A program made the position numbers and the translations under genes. Below, in pieces: positions 25,974 to 34,529 of a stretch of DNA of 64,000 nt. Each line of letters opens with the position of its first letter. Position 1 is the first letter of the stretch. Under the pieces are notes generated by a model. It was not told the DNA's origin. It ran no database searches and saw nothing but the letters and a program-made list of their open reading frames with translations. Source of the DNA: CAZNPA01 sp964575095 (GTDB lineage Bacteria; Pseudomonadota; Alphaproteobacteria; Rickettsiales; SXRF01); assembly GCA_964575095.1 (NCBI GenBank), contig CAZNPA010000009.1, forward strand, positions 1-64,000, in the 5' to 3' direction.

Positions 25974-26902
25974 CCATTCTCGTTATTGCCGAACTTCATA
26001 ATGGCCAGTTGCATGCGTCAACGCGGCATGCGGTAACTGCTGCATCACAGATCGGCGGCGACATCCATGTGCTGATCGCAGGTGCTGGCTCCGAAGAGGG
26101 CGCGAAACAGGCCGCTGCAGTGAAAGGCGTCACCAAGGTGCTCAGCTGCTACGATAAGGCCTACTGCCATCATCTGGCGGAAAACATGGCGCCGCTGATT
26201 GCGAGCATCGGTAAAAATTATTCGCATATCCTCATGACGTCCACCACCACCGGCAAAGATATTCTGCCGCGTGCGGCGGCGCTGCTCGACGTGTCGCAAA
26301 TCTCCGACATCGCGCAGGTGATCGCGCCGGATACGTTTTTACATCCGGTCTATGCCGGAAACGTTTTGGAGACAGTGCAGACCTCCGAACCTATCAAAGT
26401 GCTAACCGTGCGTCAGACGGCGTTTGCGGCCGCTGGTGATGGCGGCAGTGCAGCAGTAGAAAATATTTCGGCGGCGGCGTTTTCCGACAAAGCCGAATTT
26501 GTAAGCGTTACCGAAAGCAAGAGCGAACGTCCGGAATTGACCTCGGCGCGCATCGTTGTTTCCGGCGGCCGCGCCTTCGGATCGGCGGAAAATTTCAAGA
26601 AATTAGAGCCGCTGGCAGATAAATTAGGTGCAGCGATTGGTGCCAGCAGAGCGGCGGTGGATGCGGGTTACGTGCCCAACGATTATCAGGTCGGACAAAC
26701 CGGAAAAGTCGTGGCGCCGGATTTATATATCGCCATCGGCATCTCGGGCGCGATCCAGCATCTGGCGGGGATGAAAGACAGCAAGGTCATCGTCGCCATC
26801 AACAAAGATGAGAACGCGCCGATTTTTGAATTAGCCGATTACGGCCTGGTCGCCGACTGGCAAACCGCTCTGCCGGAATTGGAAAAACTGCTGACGAAGT
26901 AA
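25970..26902 (+). CDS. etfA: Electron transfer flavoprotein alpha subunit
   Basis: FAD-binding large subunit of ETF. 310 residues: N-terminal domain with MTILVIAELHNGQLHASTRH, and the C-terminal FAD domain with RIVVSGGRAFGSAENFKKLE, GASRAAVDAGYVPNDYQVGQ, TGKVVAPDLYIAIGISGAIQ, and the closing HLAGMKDSKVIVAINKDENA. All FAD-contact segments appear intact. Overlaps the preceding orphan by four bases and abuts nadE with no gap (stop 26900-26902, next ATG 26903). Confidence 0.96.
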   Translation: MTILVIAELHNGQLHASTRHAVTAASQIGGDIHVLIAGAGSEEGAKQAAAVKGVTKVLSCYDKAYCHHLAENMAPLIASIGKNYSHILMTSTTTGKDILPRAAALLDVSQISDIAQVIAPDTFLHPVYAGNVLETVQTSEPIKVLTVRQTAFAAAGDGGSAAVENISAAAFSDKAEFVSVTESKSERPELTSARIVVSGGRAFGSAENFKKLEPLADKLGAAIGASRAAVDAGYVPNDYQVGQTGKVVAPDLYIAIGISGAIQHLAGMKDSKVIVAINKDENAPIFELADYGLVADWQTALPELEKLLTK

Positions 26903-28489
26903 ATGTCCGCTTTAAATATAGCCCTCGCCCAAATCAACGCCACCGTCGGCGACATCGAAGGCAACGCGGCAAAAATCCTCTCGCATTATTATAAGGCGCG
27001 CTTGCACGGCGCCGATCTCGTCGTTTTCCCAGAGCTTTCGCTGGTCGGCTATCCGCCGGAGGATCTGGTGCTGATGCCGAGTTTTCGCAAAGCTACCGCG
27101 ATTGCGCTGAAAGAACTGGCGAAAAAAACCAGGAAAGGTGCGGCGATGGTGGTGGGCGCCATCGTCGAGGACAAGGGCAAGGTGCATAACGCCGCCGTGC
27201 TGCTCGCCGATGGGAAAATCGTGCACGTGCAGCACAAACGATATTTGCCCAATTACGGCGTGTTCGATGAGAAGCGCCTGTTTGAGCCCGGAGCGAAATC
27301 AAAAATCGTGCGTTACCGCGGCGTGCGGCTGGGGCTGATCGTGTGCGAGGATACCTGGCATGCGGAACTCGCACGCGAGTTCAAAAAACAAAAAGCCGAC
27401 ATGATACTTTCCATCAATGCCTCGCCGTTCGAAGGCGGCAAATTCAAGGTGCGCAAGAAAGCGATAGCAACATTTGCCAAAACGGCAAACGCGCCGCTGG
27501 CCTACGTCAACATGGTGGGCGGGCAGGACGATATCATTTTCGACGGCGGCTCGTTCCTGCTCGACAAAAAAGGAAAAACGATCGCACAGTTGCCGGAATT
27601 TCAGGAGATGGTGGCGCGTCCGACCACGCTTCATCCGCCGCTCTCCATCGAGGAATCACTGTGGCAAGCGATGATGCTGGGGCTTTGCGATTACGTGCAC
27701 AAGAACCGCTTCAAGCGCGTCGTGCTGGGGCTTTCCGGTGGTATCGATTCGGCGATTTCGGCGGCGTGTGCCGTCGATGCGCTGGGCAAAGACAATGTAC
27801 ACGGCGTGTTGCTGCCGTCGCCTTATACCTCGCGCGAAAGCATCGAGGACGCGGAGCAGCTCGCCAAAAATCTCGGCATTGAGATCGTGAACGTTCCCAT
27901 CACGCCCGGCATGCAAACGTTCGAGGAAATATTAAGTCCCGCATTTCATGAATCGAATTGGATGGAAGACGTCGCGGTCGGCGGCAACCTGCAAGCGCGC
28001 CTTCGCGGCCTGACGCTGATGGCGATGAGCAACAAATTCGGCTGGCTGCTGCTTTCAACCGCCAACAAATCCGAACTCGCCGTCGGCTATTCGACGCTCT
28101 ACGGCGACTCGTGCGGCGCTTATAACGTCGTCAAGGATTTATACAAAACGCAAATCTATGCGCTGGCCAAATGGCGCAATCGCAAAAAAGAAATCATTCC
28201 GGCGCGCTCGATCACCAAAGCGCCCACCGCCGAATTGAAGCATGGACAAAAGGATCAAGACCAGCTGCCACCCTATGATGTGCTCGACCATATTTTGATA
28301 CTGCACATCGAAGGCCGCAAATCGGCGGCGGAAATTATCACCAAGGGCTTTGATAAAGACACCGTGCAGAAAGTGGTGAAACTGGTGCGCATGAGCGAAT
28401 ACAAGCGCCGCCAATCCTGCCCCGGCGTGAAATTATCGCCGATGTCATTTGGCAAAGACCGCCGCTATCCGCTGACCAATAAGTTTTGA
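26903..28489 (+). CDS. nadE: NAD+ synthase, glutamine-hydrolysing
   Basis: Last step of NAD biosynthesis, amidating nicotinate adenine dinucleotide with glutamine as N donor. 528 residues: nitrilase-like glutaminase domain (about 1-260; Glu in VVFPELSLVGYPPEDL, Lys in HKRYLPNYGVFDE, Cys in LIVCEDTWH) and synthetase domain (ATP pyrophosphatase loop LGLSGGIDSAISAACAVDAL, then STANKSELAVGYSTLYGDSC). Ends GKDRRYPLTNKF. A second, short copy of this tail lies at 28856-28904, in front of the helicase. Confidence 0.96.
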   Translation: MSALNIALAQINATVGDIEGNAAKILSHYYKARLHGADLVVFPELSLVGYPPEDLVLMPSFRKATAIALKELAKKTRKGAAMVVGAIVEDKGKVHNAAVLLADGKIVHVQHKRYLPNYGVFDEKRLFEPGAKSKIVRYRGVRLGLIVCEDTWHAELAREFKKQKADMILSINASPFEGGKFKVRKKAIATFAKTANAPLAYVNMVGGQDDIIFDGGSFLLDKKGKTIAQLPEFQEMVARPTTLHPPLSIEESLWQAMMLGLCDYVHKNRFKRVVLGLSGGIDSAISAACAVDALGKDNVHGVLLPSPYTSRESIEDAEQLAKNLGIEIVNVPITPGMQTFEEILSPAFHESNWMEDVAVGGNLQARLRGLTLMAMSNKFGWLLLSTANKSELAVGYSTLYGDSCGAYNVVKDLYKTQIYALAKWRNRKKEIIPARSITKAPTAELKHGQKDQDQLPPYDVLDHILILHIEGRKSAAEIITKGFDKDTVQKVVKLVRMSEYKRRQSCPGVKLSPMSFGKDRRYPLTNKF

Positions 28490-28699
28490 TTAGCGGTTAG
28501 GTTCTTGATTACCACTGCGGCGGCGTTCGATGCTCTCTACCGCGCTTATTTGTTGTTCGGTTGCGTTACGGAGAATCGCCATATCTTCTGCAAAAGAACG
28601 AGAGGTATCTGTAGGAGCGATTGCTTGCGTTAAACCTGTCGCCATGGCCGTTCCTGAATCTACCACTTCCGCTGCTTCGGGTTTTTTATCGTCTTTCAT
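28490..28699 (-). CDS. Orphan small protein, 69 residues (cassette A of the nadE-nth interval)
   Basis: No family recognised. Hydrophilic, acidic N-terminus (MKDDKKPEAAEVVDSGTAMA) and a helical FAEDMAILRNATEQQISAVE segment. A good ribosome-binding site (GAGGATG) precedes the ATG at 28697-28699. Its stop lies directly after the nadE stop, in a TTAGCG context shared with the helicase stop at 28901. It thus occupies the same place relative to a nadE tail and an nth tail as the helicase does. Confidence 0.6.
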   Translation of the reverse strand: MKDDKKPEAAEVVDSGTAMATGLTQAIAPTDTSRSFAEDMAILRNATEQQISAVESIERRRSGNQEPNR

Positions 28700-28765
28700 A
28701 ACATCCTCTTTGCTGGGTTATAACTGCCTCATTCTAGCAAATATCCAGTTTCAATAATGTGAAGA

Positions 28766-28861
28766 TTATGTGACGGTTTTATCAGAATATTCACATAAGT
28801 TATTGATAATACACAATTTACATTTCGGCTTACGCGCCACACAGGTATAACGCCCATGCAA
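28766..28861 (-). pseudogene. Duplicated 3' tail of nth (endonuclease III)
   Basis: 32 codons that repeat the end of nth at 31309-31404. Read on the minus strand it gives LHGRYTCVARKPKCKLCIIN and NLCEYSDKTVT-stop, against KCKECIINN in the full gene. Apart from one Glu/Leu difference the changes are synonymous (for example TGC/TGT, CCT/CCG, TCC/TCT, GTA/GTC, ACC/ACA), and all four cluster cysteines are kept. Such a pattern arises between functional alleles, not in a decaying copy. Confidence 0.85.
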
Positions 28862-28904
28862 TTCGGCAAAGACTACCGTTACCCCGCTGACGAATAAGTT
28901 TTAG
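28856..28904 (+). pseudogene. Duplicated 3' tail of nadE
   Basis: Repeats the last 14 or so codons of nadE: MQFGKDYRY then, after one extra C, PLTNKF-stop, against MSFGKDRRYPLTNKF in the intact gene. It is joined to the nth-tail copy through a shared ATGCAA (28856-28861). The stop codon of the following minus-strand helicase (28901-28903) lies inside this remnant. Confidence 0.8.
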
Positions 28905-31261
28905 CGATCCCGTTCAGGGCTTCGGTGTATTTCATTTTCAAGAAGTTCTTTAGCAAAAGATTTTTGCCTACTTGGAGGTTTTATTTTTAACAAGGATTTA
29001 TCACCCGATGCCAATATTTTTTTTGCCTCTTCTTTTACCATATCCTTGGTAATTAAATTTTTCTTCAATAATCGGGGATCGAAATAATAGATTTCATCCT
29101 GGCCTTTGTTGGTAAACTTTCCAATTACTTCATCAGTGGACATGCCCCCGATTTTATCGAGGCGGCTTAATCTTTCGCAGATTCGGTAAAGCGCCACCGT
29201 ATGTAGTTTACTTCTTTCGACGCCAATCTTACTACACCCATTAGTGCTTGCGGGTATCCAATGCTTCTTGTCATCCGGAAGCAGATTAGGCAATCCCATT
29301 TCTTTTCTGATAAAGAGAGCCATTCTTGGATCAAAATAAGGAACAGGTTTGTCATAACTTATACTTTTATATAAGTTGATTACTTCGGAGGTTTTATAAG
29401 AACCGGCTTTCAGATTAAGTCGTTTATCGGCTGGTAATTCCCACCGGCGATTTGGTTGCTCATCTAGCAATTTAGTGCAGGTATGCATAAGTAGCTTTGC
29501 ATTTTGCGGTAGTGTGTCTACCTTTACCGCCATGCATCCATGCAATCTACCGGCTAAAATCCAATATTTTTTGCTTTCCGGTAAATAAGGGCCATCAAGG
29601 TTTTCTCTATTCCCCTTATTTTTTTTGCTGATTTCCCTCACCCTCTCTATATCCGTCTCCAGCTTGAAGCCTGAATCTTCCAGCGTGGCGTTGATTTCCG
29701 GCGGGTGCTTGGAGAAGCGCTGGGTGAGGTGCTTGCGGCGCATGGGCTTCCTGAATTCCACGCCTTCGATGATCTCGGCGCAGTAGATCGGCAGCATCTG
29801 CGGCTTGTCGGCGTAAAGCTCGTGCGTGTTTCTATCCACCATGTTGATGACGGTGCAGGTTTTGTCGGGATTGCCCGGATCATTGTATTCTGCGTTGGGA
29901 GGATTGAGGCGGAATCCGCGGCCGACGATCTGGGTGGCATCCACTTTTGACAAGCGGTCCACCGTGTCTATGATGATGCTGTCGCGCGGCGAATCGTAGC
30001 CCTCTTTCAGTTTCTTCACCGACGCCAGCAGCAGGATCTTTCCTTTGGCGTGCAGGTCGAAAATTTCCGCTTCGCTGTACCATTCCTTATTGCCCTCGTA
30101 TTTTCTGCCTTCCGTGATTACTTTGCCATTGCCGTTTGCAAGCAGCCCCTTCTTGAGCCACGCGCCCTTGATTTTTCCATGCACCGGGGCGATGAGTTCA
30201 ACGCCTTCCTCCTTCAGCCACTGGCGCACCGGGCGGTATTTTGGCTTGTCGATGAGGTCGTCGAACTGGCGGGTGAAATCGTCCACGTGGTCGGTGCTGC
30301 CGCAGAAGATCATGCCGTTCTGGCCGAGATAGCGTTCGCCGCTGTCGGGGTCGGCGCCCAGGAGATAGGCTTCCATGGCGGCGCGGTTGCGGGTCTGCTC
30401 GTTAAGCAGGCTGGTCAACTGTGCGTCCGTGAGCGGTGCGCCTTTGCGCTGCTCGACGTATTTCTTGAACTTCGCCTTATCCACCGTGTAGTTGGTCTTG
30501 AGCAGCACCGGGCGCGGGTTGCACAAATCGCCGCGGTTGACGGCGTCGCCGATAGAAATGCCATAATAACGGTGCGGCAGGCGGGCGGAGACGGTTTTTT
30601 CCTCCGAGTATTCGGGCGTCGCCGATACCGCAAGCTGGATGGACTTGCTGAACTTGTCCACCGCCATGCCGTACTGGCCAGCCGTCAGCGCGTGGCCTTC
30701 GTCGTAAATCACCAAGCCGTATTCATCGGGCGGGTAAACCTTATCCTCGCGGTCGCCGTTCAAGGACTGATAAGTGGTGATGAGCACGCGCGGCTTGCGG
30801 TCGGCGTGTTTCATTTTACTGTACTGCAGCCCGACGTGGCTGTTCTCCCAGTCTATTTCGCGGCCCTGGTCGTCGTCCGTTTCGATGGTGGGGGCAAGCT
30901 CCGGCAGGAACTTCGCCAGCGCCTGCGCGGTCTGCACCGCGAGCTTTTCGCTGGGCACCACGATGAGCGAGCGCGGAACATTTCTTTTGCCGTCCGCCGC
31001 ATCAAAATAATTCTTGACCAGTGCGATGAACAGTGCGGTTTTTCCAACGCCGGTAGGAATCTCGAAATAACCGTGCCGATGATCTTCCGAGAAGCCTTCA
31101 ATGTAGGCATCAAATGCTTCGCGTTGCGTGCCTTTGGCATCCCGGTCCTGCCGCGTTCCCTTTCGCAGCGAATGCCCGGATTCGAAAGCGTAGCCGCGCG
31201 CCGCAAACTCTTTCAGTTTACGGAGAAAATCCTGCTCGATGGTTTTACCGGATGCGGCCAT
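28901..31261 (-). CDS. DEAD/DEAH-like superfamily 2 helicase with novel repeat C-terminus (cassette B)
   Basis: 786 residues. Residues 1-537 are an SF2 helicase of the type III restriction/UvrB-like group: Walker A EIPTGVGKTALFIALVKNYF (about 68), Walker B VIYDEGHAL (DEGH instead of DEAH/DECH), motif III AVSATPE, a second RecA domain with LLASVKKLKEGYDSP and motif VI QIVGRGFRLNPPN. Residues 561-646 and 662-731 are two copies of a module sharing KK-x-WI-x-A, GC, a Cys-containing helix, EVI and YFDPR. The part encoding residues beyond about 540 is clearly more AT-rich than the rest, so this looks like a fusion. No nuclease or methylase lies beside it; a defence role is possible but unproven. 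Confidence 0.85.
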   Translation of the reverse strand: MAASGKTIEQDFLRKLKEFAARGYAFESGHSLRKGTRQDRDAKGTQREAFDAYIEGFSEDHRHGYFEIPTGVGKTALFIALVKNYFDAADGKRNVPRSLIVVPSEKLAVQTAQALAKFLPELAPTIETDDDQGREIDWENSHVGLQYSKMKHADRKPRVLITTYQSLNGDREDKVYPPDEYGLVIYDEGHALTAGQYGMAVDKFSKSIQLAVSATPEYSEEKTVSARLPHRYYGISIGDAVNRGDLCNPRPVLLKTNYTVDKAKFKKYVEQRKGAPLTDAQLTSLLNEQTRNRAAMEAYLLGADPDSGERYLGQNGMIFCGSTDHVDDFTRQFDDLIDKPKYRPVRQWLKEEGVELIAPVHGKIKGAWLKKGLLANGNGKVITEGRKYEGNKEWYSEAEIFDLHAKGKILLLASVKKLKEGYDSPRDSIIIDTVDRLSKVDATQIVGRGFRLNPPNAEYNDPGNPDKTCTVINMVDRNTHELYADKPQMLPIYCAEIIEGVEFRKPMRRKHLTQRFSKHPPEINATLEDSGFKLETDIERVREISKKNKGNRENLDGPYLPESKKYWILAGRLHGCMAVKVDTLPQNAKLLMHTCTKLLDEQPNRRWELPADKRLNLKAGSYKTSEVINLYKSISYDKPVPYFDPRMALFIRKEMGLPNLLPDDKKHWIPASTNGCSKIGVERSKLHTVALYRICERLSRLDKIGGMSTDEVIGKFTNKGQDEIYYFDPRLLKKNLITKDMVKEEAKKILASGDKSLLKIKPPSRQKSFAKELLENEIHRSPERDR

Positions 31262-31308
31262 AGGGATAGAACCATTCTATCCCACGGCCGGTGAATGTTG
31301 TGTTAAGA

Positions 31309-31944
31309 TTAGGTTACGGTTTTATCGGAATATTCGCATAAGTTATTGATAATGCATTCTTTGCATTTAGGCTTACGCGCCACACAGGTATAACGCCCAT
31401 GCAATATCAGCCAGTGGTGCGCATGGTGTTTCCATTTATCCGGAATAACTTTTTCAAGCGCGAATTCCGTCGCCTCCGGCGTTTTGGTTTTGCAAAAACC
31501 GATTCTATTCGCGACGCGAAACACATGCGTGTCGACGGCGATGGTGGGGTGTCCTAAAGCGCAGTTCAGCCAGACGTTCGCCGTTTTTCTGCCGACGCCC
31601 GGAAGCGTCATCAATTCTTCATGCGAGTGGGGTATTTTCCCGTCAAAATCGCTGATCAGTTTTTTGCTTAAGCCGATAATGTTTTTGGCCTTTGCATTAA
31701 AAAGCCCGATGGTCTTGATATATTTTTTAAGCCCGGCCTCGCCCAGCTTCAGCATTTTCCGCGGCGTATCGGCGGCTTTAAAAAGGGCAGGGGTGGCTTT
31801 ATTGACGCCTTTGTCGGTCGCCTGCGCCGAAAGCACCACCGCCACCAGCAGCGTATAGTCGTTGGTGAAATGAAGCTCGGTCTTGGGCGCCTTGCTCTGC
31901 GCGGCAAAGCGAGTGAATATTTGGTCGATTTTTTGTTTGTTCAT
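31309..31944 (-). CDS. nth: Endonuclease III (DNA glycosylase/AP lyase)
   Basis: Removes oxidised pyrimidines in base-excision repair. 211 residues from the ATG at 31942-31944 (MNKQKIDQIFTRFAAQ): LLVAVVLSAQATDKGVNKAT, the helix-hairpin-helix LMTLPGVGRKTANVWLN with the catalytic Lys, the Asp of TIAVDTHVFRVANRIG, and the 4Fe-4S ligands in CVARKPKCKECIINNLC. A longer upstream start (31971) is open but unlikely. Its 3' end is duplicated at 28766-28861. Divergent from the creatininase-like gene, which begins only 16 bases away. Confidence 0.95.
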   Translation of the reverse strand: MNKQKIDQIFTRFAAQSKAPKTELHFTNDYTLLVAVVLSAQATDKGVNKATPALFKAADTPRKMLKLGEAGLKKYIKTIGLFNAKAKNIIGLSKKLISDFDGKIPHSHEELMTLPGVGRKTANVWLNCALGHPTIAVDTHVFRVANRIGFCKTKTPEATEFALEKVIPDKWKHHAHHWLILHGRYTCVARKPKCKECIINNLCEYSDKTVT

Positions 31945-31960
31945 GGTACAAGATGATACG

Positions 31961-32794
31961 ATGAATGACATTATGATGAAAAGAATAAAGATGCTTGCTT
32001 GCGGGCTGGCGGCAATTACAGCCGTCGGTAGTGCTCCCGCGCACGCCTACGACACCAGCAAAGTCTATATGGAAGACATGACATGGATGGAAATCCGCGA
32101 CCGCATCCAGGGCGGCGTCACCACCGTCATCGTGCCCACCGGCGGCACCGAGCAGAACGGCCCGCACATGGTCACCGGCAAGCATAATACCATCGTCCGC
32201 TATACCACCGGCGAGATCGCCAAGCGGCTGCAAAACGCTGTCGTCGCACCGGTCATCGCCTACGTGCCTGAAGGCCGCATCGACCCGCCGGAAGGCCATA
32301 TGCAGTTTCCCGGCACGATCTCGGTATCAGACGGCACTTTTGCTTTGTTGCTGCAGGACGCAGCGACAAGCCTGAAGCAAAACGGCTTCAAGCTGATTTG
32401 TTTCGTCGGCGATCACGGCGGCAGCCAGAGCGTGCAGAAGCAGGTCGCGGCCAAGCTGAGCGAGATGTGGCAAAGCAGCGGCGTGCGCGTCATCAACGTC
32501 CCCGATTATTATGGCAATAACGGTCAGGACAAGTGGGTAGAGTCTATCGGCATCAAGGTGCTGAATCCGGGAGCGCATGCCGGCCTTGAGGATACGTCCG
32601 AGCTGATGACGCTCGATGCGCAGGGTGTCCGCAACGAGTTGCGCGGGCCGCATACCGAAAACGACTATAAATCCACCGGCGCTATGGGTGATTCGACCCT
32701 GGCCTCCGCCAATTACGGCCGCCAGTTTCTCGAGCTGAAGATACAGGCCGCCGTCAACCAGATCGCCCATGCTGCGCCTCGCTCAAAGCACTAG
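31961..32794 (+). CDS. Exported creatininase-family amidohydrolase
   Basis: 277 residues. A Sec signal peptide (MMKRIKMLACGLAAITAVGS, cleaved after PAHA) is followed by a creatininase-family domain: VPTGGTEQNGPHMVTGKHNT with Glu and His metal ligands, YVPEGRIDPPEGHMQFPGTI, FVGDHGGSQSVQ with Asp-His, and the late HAGLEDTSELM. Most creatininase-family enzymes are cytoplasmic, so export is a point of interest; substrate unknown. Start could be 31961 or one of the ATGs at 31973/31976. Overlaps the next gene by 26 bases. Confidence 0.85.
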   Translation: MNDIMMKRIKMLACGLAAITAVGSAPAHAYDTSKVYMEDMTWMEIRDRIQGGVTTVIVPTGGTEQNGPHMVTGKHNTIVRYTTGEIAKRLQNAVVAPVIAYVPEGRIDPPEGHMQFPGTISVSDGTFALLLQDAATSLKQNGFKLICFVGDHGGSQSVQKQVAAKLSEMWQSSGVRVINVPDYYGNNGQDKWVESIGIKVLNPGAHAGLEDTSELMTLDAQGVRNELRGPHTENDYKSTGAMGDSTLASANYGRQFLELKIQAAVNQIAHAAPRSKH

Positions 32795-33392
32795 GAATCT
32801 GCTGCTGGCGGCGCTGAGACGACCGTCGCTCCACGGCCGGAATTTCATCGGCGCCTGGATACGCTCGCCCTTTGCCATGGGCGCGGTGATGCCCAGTTCG
32901 CGCATGTTGGCGCGGGCGATGGCGGCGCAGATTGATCTGGGCGCGCCGGGCATCGTCATCGAACTGGGGGCGGGCACCGGCGCGGTAACGCAGGCGCTGG
33001 TACAGACCGGCATTTCGCCGGATAAGCTGATTATTGTCGAGCGCGATACGCGGCTGCACAAGTTTCTTACCCAGAATTTTCCGCAATTGCATATTATCTG
33101 TGCCGATGCGGCCATGCTGGACAAGGCAATCAGCGAGCGCGGCATCAAAGATGTCAACGCCATCGTCTCCAGCCTGCCGCTCTTATCCATGCCGCGCGCA
33201 CTGCAAACCGTCATCGAGGCACGCATGGCAGAAGCGATCGGCGATACAGGGAAGATCATTCAATTCACCTATGGCCCTAAATCGCCTGTCAGCCAGCATA
33301 CGCTGCGCAAATACGGGCTGTTCGGGCAACGCGTCAGAACGGTGCTGGCTAATATCCCGCCGGCGCAGGTGTGGGTGTATAAGAAGGGGTAA
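32769..33392 (+). CDS. SAM-dependent methyltransferase, phospholipid N-methyltransferase (PmtA)-like
   Basis: 207 residues. The N-terminal FIGAWIRSPFAMGAVMPSSR, the SAM motif IVIELGAGTGAVTQALVQTG, and VSSLPLLSMP match the Rhodobacter/Agrobacterium PmtA type, which methylates phosphatidylethanolamine toward phosphatidylcholine. No membrane segment; a basic amphipathic N-terminus (RNLLLAALRRPSLHGRN) could bind the membrane. Overlaps the creatininase-like gene, so cotranslation is likely. Other lipid or rRNA (KsgA-like) substrates cannot be excluded. Confidence 0.78.
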   Translation: MLRLAQSTRNLLLAALRRPSLHGRNFIGAWIRSPFAMGAVMPSSRMLARAMAAQIDLGAPGIVIELGAGTGAVTQALVQTGISPDKLIIVERDTRLHKFLTQNFPQLHIICADAAMLDKAISERGIKDVNAIVSSLPLLSMPRALQTVIEARMAEAIGDTGKIIQFTYGPKSPVSQHTLRKYGLFGQRVRTVLANIPPAQVWVYKKG

Positions 33393-33444
33393 ACTAGCTG
33401 CGGGAAAAACCATTTCTTAAATTTTTTGTGCGACACTGTTCATT

Positions 33445-34467
33445 ATGGCTGACGATAAACCACTAGCGCCGATCATCATCAAGCGCATCAAGAAGGGCGG
33501 CCACGGCCACCATGGCGGCGCGTGGAAGGTCGCGTATGCCGACTTCGTGACGGCGATGATGGCGTTCTTCCTGCTGTTGTGGCTTTTGAACGTTACCTCG
33601 CCGGAGACGCGCGCCGGCATCGCCGATTATTTCACGCCGACGATCGGCATCAAGGACTCGAAAGGCATCGGCTTCCAGGGCGGCGCGAGCAATACGGAAA
33701 AAGGCATCTCCAAAAGTGAGTTGGCGCCGGTGGGCATCGTTGTCGGCCAGGTGAAGCAGGGCCCGGCGCCGGAAACGCCGACGGAGGTAGTGAAGCCCGA
33801 CGAGAACGCCGAGAGCACTGCCGCCATGGCCAAGCAGGAGAACACCGAGGACGCCGAGGAATTCAAGCAGGCCAACGAGCAGATCAACCAGTCGCTGCAG
33901 GAAGATCCGGAACTGAAGGATTTGAAAGACAGCGTCGTCACGCAGGAAACGCCGGAAGGCATGAAGATCGACATGATCGACGACGCCAAGAAACCGATGT
34001 TCGTGCCCGGCGGTGCGACGCTGACCGACGTCGGCAAGAAAGTGCTCGATTCGATGGCCAACATCGTGAGCCGCATGCCCAACAACATCACCATCATCGG
34101 CCATACCGACACGTCGGGCGCGACCGTCAACCCCAACTACACCAAATGGGAGCTCTCCGCCGACCGCGCGCTGGCTTCGCGGCGGTTTTTGAGTACGACG
34201 CAGCTTGAACCGGACCGCGTCGCCAGAATCATCGCCATGGGCGACAAGGAACTGCTGGTGCCGCAGGAGCCGACCTCGCCCCGTAATCGCCGCGTCACCA
34301 TCATCGTCATGCGCGGTTCCTATTTTCGCGACCCGAAAACGGCGCCGACGACGCGCACGTTGCTTTCCGTTCCCAATAGCGTGCCGAAAAAGGAAGAAGA
34401 AAAAAAACCGGACGCGGCCCCGGCTGCGGAAACACCGCCTGCCGCTGCTGCCACGCCGGCGCAATAA
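33445..34467 (+). CDS. motB: Flagellar motor stator protein MotB
   Basis: 340 residues. The N-terminus HGGAWKVAYADFVTAMMAFF contains the proton-carrying Asp (residue 33) at the start of the single membrane helix, and the C-terminal OmpA-like peptidoglycan-binding domain (about 190-290) has IIGHTDTSGATVNPNYTKWE and ELSADRALASRRFL. A charged linker separates them and a Pro/Ala tail of about 30 residues ends the protein. motA is not adjacent and no other flagellar gene is in the window, so the flagellum must be encoded elsewhere. Confidence 0.92.
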   Translation: MADDKPLAPIIIKRIKKGGHGHHGGAWKVAYADFVTAMMAFFLLLWLLNVTSPETRAGIADYFTPTIGIKDSKGIGFQGGASNTEKGISKSELAPVGIVVGQVKQGPAPETPTEVVKPDENAESTAAMAKQENTEDAEEFKQANEQINQSLQEDPELKDLKDSVVTQETPEGMKIDMIDDAKKPMFVPGGATLTDVGKKVLDSMANIVSRMPNNITIIGHTDTSGATVNPNYTKWELSADRALASRRFLSTTQLEPDRVARIIAMGDKELLVPQEPTSPRNRRVTIIVMRGSYFRDPKTAPTTRTLLSVPNSVPKKEEEKKPDAAPAAETPPAAAATPAQ

Positions 34468-34491
34468 TTATTTGGCAAGACGGTTGACGGC

Positions 34492-34521
34492 TTGTATGTC
34501 GTAACGAAGAACGTATATAAT
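34492..34521 (+). promoter_or_regulatory. Sigma-70-type promoter directly before rpoN
   Basis: TTGTAT (34492-34497), an 18-base spacer and a perfect TATAAT (34516-34521). The rpoN ATG is at 34530, only eight bases after the -10, so a transcript from here would be leaderless or nearly so. No ribosome-binding site fits in the gap. Confidence 0.5.
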
Positions 34522-34529
34522 GGCGGCCT

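Noticed and set aside
28901..31261. Type III restriction-modification system
   Set aside because: The helicase core is related, but no Mod methylase is next to it and no nuclease motif is visible in its C-terminus.
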